Assembly: GCF_016805985.1 (NCBI RefSeq)
Contig: NZ_CP017661.1
Location: 2,914,001 to 2,978,000, forward strand
DNA from: Microbacterium sp. JZ31
Lineage (GTDB): Bacteria; Actinomycetota; Actinomycetes; Actinomycetales; Microbacteriaceae
Direction: 5' to 3'
DNA: 64,000 bases
Shown: in pieces, positions 58,334 through 64,000 of the stretch
Layout of the letters: each line of letters begins with the position of its first letter
Numbering within the stretch: the stretch's first letter is position 1
The notes under the pieces: generated by a model
Database searches by the model: none
What the model was told of the DNA's origin: nothing
What the model saw: only the letters and a program-made list of their open reading frames with translations
Program-made: the position numbers and the translations under genes

Positions 58334-58867
58334 TCAGCTGACGGAGTGCGTCAGGGTCGCCTGGTAGGTGCCCGCCTTGGCGGTCTTCGGGACGGTGAGG
58401 GAGACCGAGGCTCCCCAGGAGGCCTGGTTGTTGCCGGCCGGATCGGTGACCGTCATCGAGGTACCGGAGAAGGTCGGCGTGACGGCGCTGTACGCCTCGG
58501 TGTCCGCGGACTGGATGTCCGTCGGGCTGTAGCTGAAGCCCTCGGCGGCGAAGGTGGCTCCGCCGGCGATCGGCGCGCCCTGCGCGTCGACGACGGCGAA
58601 CCGGCTCAGGCTGACGGTCGCGGTCCAGCCGATGGCGTCGGACGTGGCGTCGGTCACCGTGACCGGCGCGAGCGTGCCCGAGGCGGATCCGCCGGGAGCG
58701 GCTGCGCTGAGCGACAGCTGCCCGGGAACGGTGACCGACAGCGCTCCGGCGTTCACCGTGACGGTCGTGGTGGTTCCATCCTCGGCCGCGACGGCAGAGC
58801 CGGCGGCGGCGAAAACGAGCAGGGAGGCGCCGGCGAGGGACAGCGCGAAGCGATGGGTGGTGCGCAT
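58334..58867 (-). CDS. Secreted WxL-like surface protein
   Basis: A 177-residue protein with a Sec signal peptide (about 1-28, ending SAVAA). The mature part is rich in Thr, Ser, Ala and Val and all-beta: TVTVNAGALSVTVPGQLSLS, IGWTATVSLSRF (a GWT.. segment like the WxL core), SWGASVSLTVPKTAKAGTYQ. No sortase signal, no Cys. It is probably held at the wall through its DUF916-type neighbour. ATG 58867 is used. Confidence 0.73.
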   Translation of the reverse strand: MRTTHRFALSLAGASLLVFAAAGSAVAAEDGTTTTVTVNAGALSVTVPGQLSLSAAAPGGSASGTLAPVTVTDATSDAIGWTATVSLSRFAVVDAQGAPIAGGATFAAEGFSYSPTDIQSADTEAYSAVTPTFSGTSMTVTDPAGNNQASWGASVSLTVPKTAKAGTYQATLTHSVS

Positions 58868-58988
58868 ACGGGTACTTTCTTCGACGTCCGCGCAGCCGCG
58901 GACGGGTGGGGAGGGTAGGCGCTGCACGCGCACCAGTCGGGGGTGGTTGCGGATCTCGGGTGATCCGCGCGCGGATGCAGCGCTTCGA

Positions 58989-59018
58989 ACAATATTGAGG
59001 GCCCTAAGTGACCGGCAA
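58989..59018 (-). promoter_or_regulatory. Promoter of the WxL-like operon
   Basis: On the minus strand a TTGCCG -35 (59013-59018) and a TATTGT -10 (58989-58994) are 18 bp apart, in an unusually AT-rich patch, leaving a leader of about 115 nt before ATG 58867. The rest of 58868-59166 shows no other feature except the lactate permease promoter. Confidence 0.45.
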
Positions 59019-59166
59019 AGCCCCTCCCATCTATCGGGATATCGGTCTTCCGGCGAGTCCGGACACCCGTCGATCCGCGAGTGCGTCCGCCCGTCACCGC
59101 GGGGCTCGCCGCGTCCCGCCGAAGAGGGCTATCGGGCGTCCTCGATGCGCCGCTAGCGTGGCCGCC

Positions 59167-60786
59167 ATGTGGAACCAGCAGATCGACCCGCTCGGCCAGA
59201 TCGCGCTTTCCGCACTCGTCGCGGCCGTGCCGATCCTCGTCTTCCTGCTGTGCCTGGTCGTGTTCAAGCTGAAGGGCGTCACGGCGGGAGTGATCGCGAC
59301 CGTGCTGCAGATCGCGATCGCGGCGTGGCCCTTCGGGATGCCGGCCGGATCCATCGCGGGCGCCTCGCTCTCGGGCATTCTGACCGCCCTGTGGCCGATC
59401 GCGTACATCATCGTGATGGCCGTGTGGCTGTACCGGCTCACCGTCGCGAGCGGGCGCTTCGACGTCATCCGCGCGAGCATCGCCGGCGTCTCCCCCGACC
59501 AGCGCGTGCAGGTGCTGCTGATCAGCTTCGCGTTCGGTGGGTTCCTCGAGGGCGCCGCGGGGTTCGGCGTGCCGATCGCGATCTGCGCCGCCCTGCTCGT
59601 GCAGCTCGGATTCGGTCCCGTCAAGGCCGCGATGCTCTCGCTCGTGGCCAACGTCGCGGCGGGAGCGTACGGCGCGATCGGCATCCCTGTCATCGTCGGC
59701 GCCCAGGTCGGCGGCGTGGACCTCGCCCGCCTGTCGGTGCAGATGGTGGTGGTGCTGCAGATCCTGGCCCTGGCGACGCCGTTCCTGCTGGTGATCATCC
59801 TCGACGGGTGGCGCGGCGTGCGCGAGACGCTGCCGATGACCGCCGCGGTCAGCGTCGCGTTCAGCGCGAGTCAGGCCGCGATCCTGTGCTTCCTCGGTCC
59901 GGACCTGGCGGACATCGTCCCCGGGCTGCTCACGATGGCGGTCGTGTTCGCGGTGGGCAGGGGCTGGCGGCCACGCCGGATCTACCGCGAGCACGGCGCA
60001 CCCGAGCCGTCGAGCGCCTCGCAGTCGTTCGGCGACGTCGTCGTGGCGTGGAGCCCGTTCTACATCCTGACCGGCGTGATCTTCGTGTGGAGCCTGCCCT
60101 GGTTCAAGTCGCTGTTCGCGGTCGACGGGCCGCTGTCGGGGCTCGTCGCGCGCGTGCCGATCCCGGGCGTGACGGGCGTGATCGTGCCGTACGGCGCCGA
60201 CGACCCCCTGGCGACGGTGTGGGAGTGGACGCCCGTGAACGCGACGGGCACGGCCATCCTGATCTCGGTGCTCATCACGTTCCTCACCACGCCGCAGCTG
60301 CGCTCGAGCACGCTGTGGCACGAGCTGCGCGAGACGCTGCGGTCGCTGTGGCAGCCGATCCTGCTCATCACGCTCGTGCTGATCCTGGCCAACGTCGCGA
60401 ACTACTCGGGCGGGTCGACGGGCATCGGCACGGCGATCGCGGGGCTCGGCGCGATCTTCCCGCTGCTGGCGCCCGTGATCGGCTGGTTCGGCGTCTTCAT
60501 CACCGGATCGGTCGTCAACAACAACACGCTGTTCGCCGGCCTGCAGTCCGTGACGGGGAACGGGATCGGGGTGGATCCGACGCTGCTTGTCGCGGCGAAC
60601 ACGTCGGGCGGCGCCGTGGCGAAGCTCGTCTCGCCGCAGTCCATCGCGATCGCGGCCGGAGCCGTGGGCCTCACCGGTCGCGAGGGCGAGATCCTGCGCG
60701 CCGTGATCGGCTGGAGCCTGGCCATGCTGGCCGTGGTGTGCGTGTGGGTGATGCTGCTGTCTCTCGTCGTGCCGTACGCGGGATGA
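59167..60786 (+). CDS. lctP: L-lactate permease (LctP family)
   Basis: A 539-residue polytopic transporter. LctP features include FKLKGVTAGVIATVLQIAIA, AFGGFLEGAAGFGVPIAICA, GIPVIVGAQVG, FITGSVVNNNTLFAGLQ and SGGAVAKLVSPQSIAIA. It imports L-lactate (often also D-lactate and glycolate) with protons. TAGCGT lies 7 nt before ATG 59167, so the mRNA is probably leaderless. No lactate dehydrogenase genes adjoin in the window. Confidence 0.92.
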   Translation: MWNQQIDPLGQIALSALVAAVPILVFLLCLVVFKLKGVTAGVIATVLQIAIAAWPFGMPAGSIAGASLSGILTALWPIAYIIVMAVWLYRLTVASGRFDVIRASIAGVSPDQRVQVLLISFAFGGFLEGAAGFGVPIAICAALLVQLGFGPVKAAMLSLVANVAAGAYGAIGIPVIVGAQVGGVDLARLSVQMVVVLQILALATPFLLVIILDGWRGVRETLPMTAAVSVAFSASQAAILCFLGPDLADIVPGLLTMAVVFAVGRGWRPRRIYREHGAPEPSSASQSFGDVVVAWSPFYILTGVIFVWSLPWFKSLFAVDGPLSGLVARVPIPGVTGVIVPYGADDPLATVWEWTPVNATGTAILISVLITFLTTPQLRSSTLWHELRETLRSLWQPILLITLVLILANVANYSGGSTGIGTAIAGLGAIFPLLAPVIGWFGVFITGSVVNNNTLFAGLQSVTGNGIGVDPTLLVAANTSGGAVAKLVSPQSIAIAAGAVGLTGREGEILRAVIGWSLAMLAVVCVWVMLLSLVVPYAG

Positions 60787-60838
60787 CCCGCCGCAGGTCG
60801 ACCGGAGCGCGGCCCCGGCAGCCCATAGGGTGATCGCC

Positions 60839-62470
60839 ATGAGCCAGCCCCGTTCCGGGATGCCGCTTCGCGACCATCGCATCCATCGCTACGTCAATGC
60901 GTTCTGCCCCCGATGCCACGAGGAGGATCCGGATCGCCCCCTCGCGGACGTGCGCAGGCTGTCGGGGTGGCTCGCCGATCGCGACGGCACGATCTGGCTC
61001 GAGCGCGGCTGCCCCGAGCACGGCCTGATCCGCACGCTGTACGACGAGTCCGCGGAGATCCTGACCTACCTGGAGCAGTGGACCGCGCCGACCAAGGTGC
61101 ACACGCCCGACGTGATGGGCAACTTCAAGCCGGTGCCGTCCGCGTACGAGGACGGCCTGCCGGAGATGCAGACGCAGCACACCTGCATCCTGCTCGAGGA
61201 CATCACCGACCACTGCAACCTGCGCTGCCCCACGTGCTTCGCCGAGTCGAGCCCGGCGGCGAGCGCGGTCGCGCCGCTGGCCGAGGTGCTCGCGTCCGTC
61301 GACGCGCGCCTGGCGAGGGAGAACGGGCGCATCGACGTGCTGATGCTCTCGGGCGGCGAGCCGACGCTGTACCCCTGGCTGGAGCAGCTGCTCGAGCACC
61401 TCGTCGCGCGCGCGGTGGTGCGCATCCTGATCAACTCGAACGGACTGCGGATCGCGCAGGACGACGCGTTCGTCGAGGTGCTCAGGAAGCATCGGCAGCG
61501 CGTCGAGATCTACCTGCAGTACGACGGGGAGTCGAAGGAGGCCTCCGCCTATCACCGCGGCGCCGACATCCGGCGGTTCAAGGAGCGCGCGCTCGAGCGC
61601 CTCTCGGCCGCCGGGGTGTTCACGACCCTCACCATGACGGCAGCGCTCGGGGTGAACGACGACGAGATCGGGGCGGTGATCCGCCGGGCGATGGACACGC
61701 CGTTCGTGGGCGGCGTGACCATCCAGCCGGTGTTCGGATCCGGACGCTCGGCCGGCATCGATCCGGATGACCGGCTCACGCACACGGGCGTGCTGGCGCG
61801 CCTCGGTCCGCAGACCGGCGGCACCGTGACGTGGCGCGACCTCACCGCCCTGCCCTGCAGCCATCCGCACTGCTGCTCGGTCGGCTACCTGCTCAAGGAC
61901 GACGCGGGTGAGTGGAAGTCCCTGGTCGGGCTCATCGGCCACGACCGGCTCAAGGAGTTCCTCGAGCTGGAGCCGGATCTCATCGCGAACCGGATCGCCG
62001 ACTCCGGCGTCAACAGGAAGATCCGCGAGGTCGTGAAGACCTCCCTGCTGGATCTGCTCAGCGAGCAGTCATCGCTGTCGCACCCGTCGATGGTCGACAT
62101 CTGGAAGGACATCTGCGCGAGCTGCGATCTCGGCATCGGCACGCTCGCGACGCTCGCCGCTTCGCAGCTGCCCGGCCAGCATCAGCGCCTGCGGAAGATG
62201 ATGGGAGAGCGCGTGAAGCGCATCACGATCAAGCCCTTCATGGACATCAACACGATGATCGAGGAGCGGCTGACGCAGTGCTGCGTGCATGTCGCGACCG
62301 TGAACGAGACCACCGACGCGCACCAGTGCGCACCGTTCTGCGCGGTGCAGGCGTGGGCGCCGCTGGGCCGGACCCGGCTGTCGACCGCCACCGGATCGCG
62401 AGAGCCCGCCGAACGCCTCGGCGACGTCCGCGCGACCGGCGGTCGCACGGCGCTGCCGGTGATCGCATGA
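60839..62470 (+). CDS. Cys-rich radical SAM enzyme, tetraether-synthase-like (Tes/MJ0619) family
   Basis: A 543-residue enzyme. The N-terminal rubredoxin-like part has FCPRC (C23, C26) and GCPEHG. The SAM cluster is C126-x3-C130-x2-C133 (DHCNLRCPTCFA), followed by SGGEPTLYPW and a TIM-barrel. The C-terminal region carries further cysteines (LPCSHPHCCSVGYL, ICASCD, TQCCVH, QCAPFC), suggesting extra Fe-S clusters as in archaeal Tes, which joins lipid tails. TAGGGT lies 7 nt before ATG 60839. The next three genes encode membrane proteins, one Lgt-like, so a lipid substrate is plausible. Confidence 0.82.
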   Translation: MSQPRSGMPLRDHRIHRYVNAFCPRCHEEDPDRPLADVRRLSGWLADRDGTIWLERGCPEHGLIRTLYDESAEILTYLEQWTAPTKVHTPDVMGNFKPVPSAYEDGLPEMQTQHTCILLEDITDHCNLRCPTCFAESSPAASAVAPLAEVLASVDARLARENGRIDVLMLSGGEPTLYPWLEQLLEHLVARAVVRILINSNGLRIAQDDAFVEVLRKHRQRVEIYLQYDGESKEASAYHRGADIRRFKERALERLSAAGVFTTLTMTAALGVNDDEIGAVIRRAMDTPFVGGVTIQPVFGSGRSAGIDPDDRLTHTGVLARLGPQTGGTVTWRDLTALPCSHPHCCSVGYLLKDDAGEWKSLVGLIGHDRLKEFLELEPDLIANRIADSGVNRKIREVVKTSLLDLLSEQSSLSHPSMVDIWKDICASCDLGIGTLATLAASQLPGQHQRLRKMMGERVKRITIKPFMDINTMIEERLTQCCVHVATVNETTDAHQCAPFCAVQAWAPLGRTRLSTATGSREPAERLGDVRATGGRTALPVIA

Positions 62471-62784
62471 CATCGGCCCACGAGGGGCTCAACCGGTACG
62501 ACCCTCGGGTCGGCGACCCGACCCCGGCGTTCGATCCGCTCAAGCTGTGCGTCTTCACGACGGTCGCGCTCATCACGTGCGTGCTCGGCCCCGTCGCGCT
62601 GCTGGCGTTCAGCGGCGTGGCGATCGCCGGCTACGTGCGGGCGCGGCGCGCGGGGCTGCTGCGGTCGAAGTGCCGGCTCGGCGACACGCGACTGGTGCTG
62701 CTGTACCTGTCGGTGATCGCGCTGCTCGCGACCGCGGCGATCCCATTCTGGGTGATGCTCTGGATCCGGATCCTGGCGGGCTGA
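62467..62784 (+). CDS. Small membrane protein of the radical SAM locus
   Basis: A 105-residue protein with two or three TM helices: CVFTTVALITCVLGPVALLA (about 31-50), AFSGVAIAGYV adjoining, and LVLLYLSVIALLATAAIPFW (about 76-95). A basic loop (RARRAGLLRSKCR) lies between. ATG 62467 overlaps the radical SAM stop (ATGA), and the next gene starts 1 nt after its stop. No family is recognised. Tight coupling marks it as part of the same system. Confidence 0.75.
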   Translation: MTSAHEGLNRYDPRVGDPTPAFDPLKLCVFTTVALITCVLGPVALLAFSGVAIAGYVRARRAGLLRSKCRLGDTRLVLLYLSVIALLATAAIPFWVMLWIRILAG

Positions 62785-62785
62785 C

Positions 62786-63607
62786 GTGTTCCCGACACTG
62801 CAGGACCTCGCGGCCTGGCTGCCGCCGTTCGACACGCACTCGGCGTTCGTCGCCCTCGGCCTGCTCGCGGCGGGGGTCGTGTTCCTCGTCGAGAAGCGCC
62901 GCCGCGGCGTGACCGACTACCGCGTCTGGTACCTCGTGCTCGGCGCCCTGGCGGGCGCGGCCCTCCTGGCGCGCCTGGGGACCTGGGCCCAGCACCTCGA
63001 TCCGACGCAGAACCTGAGCCTGGTCGAGCAGCTGTCGTACGGCAACGCGTCCATGCTGTCGGCGCTGGTCGGCGCGTGGCTCGGCGTGCACGTCGCGAAG
63101 CGCATCGTGCGGTACCCGCATCGCACCGGCGACCTGTTCGCCCCGGCGGTCGCGCTCGCGATGGCGATCGGCCGGATCGGATGCCTGCTCACCGAGAAGC
63201 CCGGCACGCCGACCGGCTCCGGCTGGGGCGTCGTCCTCGACGCCGATGCCGCGGCGTACACGGGCGGCCCGGCCGGCGTGCCGCTGCATCCGAGCTTCGT
63301 CTACGAGATCGCCTTCCATGCCGCGGCGTTCGCGCTGCTGTGGTTCTGGCTGCGGCGGCGCGACATCGCGCCGGGCGAGACGCTGACGCTGTACATCGCC
63401 GCGTACGGCACCTTCCGCTTCCTCGTGGAGTTCGTGCGCGGCAACGAGATCGCCTGGCTGGGACTCACGCGCCCGCAGCTGTTCCTGCTGGTGACGATGC
63501 CCCTCCTGTTCGCCCGGATCGCCTGGATGATCCGCACCGGGCGCTTCCACGCCCCCGCCCCCGCGCTCACGTCGGAGAGGACGACCGCACATGAACAGCA
63601 CGCCTGA
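62786..63607 (+). CDS. Divergent Lgt-like (prolipoprotein diacylglyceryl transferase family) protein
   Basis: A 273-residue protein with about seven TM helices. Lgt-type motifs are recognisable: AIGRIGCLLTEKPGTPTG in place of the GRxxNF signature (the Asn is a Cys), HPSFVYEIAFHAAAF, and YGTFRFLVEFVRGNE with the essential Arg and Glu. It is unlikely to be the housekeeping Lgt because of the altered signature and its operon. It may transfer a glyceryl-lipid moiety in the same pathway as the radical SAM enzyme. The C-terminus overlaps the next gene by 17 nt. Confidence 0.78.
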   Translation: MFPTLQDLAAWLPPFDTHSAFVALGLLAAGVVFLVEKRRRGVTDYRVWYLVLGALAGAALLARLGTWAQHLDPTQNLSLVEQLSYGNASMLSALVGAWLGVHVAKRIVRYPHRTGDLFAPAVALAMAIGRIGCLLTEKPGTPTGSGWGVVLDADAAAYTGGPAGVPLHPSFVYEIAFHAAAFALLWFWLRRRDIAPGETLTLYIAAYGTFRFLVEFVRGNEIAWLGLTRPQLFLLVTMPLLFARIAWMIRTGRFHAPAPALTSERTTAHEQHA

Positions 63608-64000
63608 GCAGCCTGGGCAGGAGCCGGAGCACTCCGAGCCGCAGCCCGAGCGTCCCGCGCCGCAGGCGCCGCAGCCGCCCCAGCCGCCGCAGCCGTACCC
63701 GGAGCAGCCGCCGCACCCGCAGCAGCCGCCCCAGCCGTACCCGCAGCAGCCGCCGCACCCGCAGCAGCCGTACCTTCCGCCCGGGACGACGCCTCCGGGG
63801 GCGACGCCGGGACCGCAGCCGCAACCCTACGGTGCGCCGCCCGCGCCCCCGCGGCAGCTCGGCGGGCTGAAGTTCGGCACATGGGTCGGCATCGGCGTCC
63901 TCGGCGGTGTCGTGCTGTCGGTCGGCTCGTTCCTGCTGGGCATCTTCGTGGTGAGCGGCCCGTTCGGCATCGGCCAGCTCAGCTGGGCGCCGTGGATCCT
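63591..64000 (+). CDS. Pro/Gln-rich membrane protein (3' end outside window)
   Basis: At least 136 residues, open to the window end. The N-terminal 90 residues are almost only Pro, Gln, Glu and Ala with repeats such as PQPPQPYPQQPPHPQQPY. A short RQLGGLKFG segment then leads to a TM helix (about 106-128: VGIGVLGGVVLSVGSFLLGI). Pro-rich cytoplasmic tails before a TM domain are common in actinobacterial DUF4190-like proteins. ATG 63591 overlaps the Lgt-like gene by 17 nt, so it belongs to the same operon. Confidence 0.75.
   Translation, partial: MNSTPEQPGQEPEHSEPQPERPAPQAPQPPQPPQPYPEQPPHPQQPPQPYPQQPPHPQQPYLPPGTTPPGATPGPQPQPYGAPPAPPRQLGGLKFGTWVGIGVLGGVVLSVGSFLLGIFVVSGPFGIGQLSWAPWI

Overview
The window is a chromosomal stretch of a very high-GC actinobacterium, most likely a Microbacteriaceae member close to Microbacterium. 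The reasons are the GC-saturated third codon positions, frequent GTG starts, many leaderless promoters (a TANNNT hexamer 6-7 nt before the start codon), actinobacterial families (Nei2 coupled to a full-length Lhr helicase, a FurA-KatG pair, DUF1048/PadR/DrrAB, DUF4916, a small DUF7882-like family), and the dispersed TTCGTTGAGCGAGCGAAGCG repeats. I see no rRNA, tRNA, CRISPR array, transposase or phage gene.

Layout. 1-10 kb: end of a TetR regulator, an SprT-like protein, a CitA/CitB-type two-component system divergent from a DctA dicarboxylate symporter, a ComB-like phosphatase, a GNAT acetyltransferase and a MacB/FtsX-like ABC exporter. 10-19 kb: furA-katG behind a multi-half-site Fur box, a divergent EamA exporter/LysR pair, a NarL-type two-component system, a threonine aldolase and a DUF4916 Nudix protein. 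19-26 kb: an esterase, then lhr-nei2 (DNA repair), then a YitT protein. 26-31 kb: a hexapeptide-repeat protein, a MinD-like ATPase, a LysR effector domain without an HTH, and a DUF559 nuclease-like protein. 31-39 kb: a PadR-controlled DrrAB-type efflux operon, a frameshifted MetE-like gene, a small alarmone synthetase, a convergent pair of paralogues and some stress-type proteins. 39-42 kb: a sugar ABC importer behind two LacI-type half-palindromic boxes. 42.6-49.7 kb: an arsenic region (ArsR, ArsO-like flavoprotein, ArsR-ArsC fusion, ArsC, MFS) with a MerR-SulP module between its parts.

49.8-52.4 kb holds a ThDP enzyme followed by two small proteins that share the motif HPSQAEG, and a 65-residue secreted peptide carrying four APVDW copies. 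52.5-57.3 kb has an SLC13 transporter, a six-unit repeat array, and a frameshifted LigM/GcvT-like O-demethylase opposite an IclR regulator. 57.3-59 kb holds a WxL-like secreted protein and its DUF916-type partner. 59.1-64 kb has a lactate permease and then a tightly packed locus: a Cys-rich radical SAM enzyme of the tetraether-synthase-like family, a small membrane protein, a divergent Lgt-like protein and a Pro-rich membrane protein cut by the window end. I regard this last locus and the APVDW peptide as the most promising undescribed biology.

Convergent gene ends are often occupied by hairpins. Some are simple terminators; others belong to dispersed repeat families. Two genes directly beside repeats carry single-base deletions. 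These may be real lesions or assembly errors.
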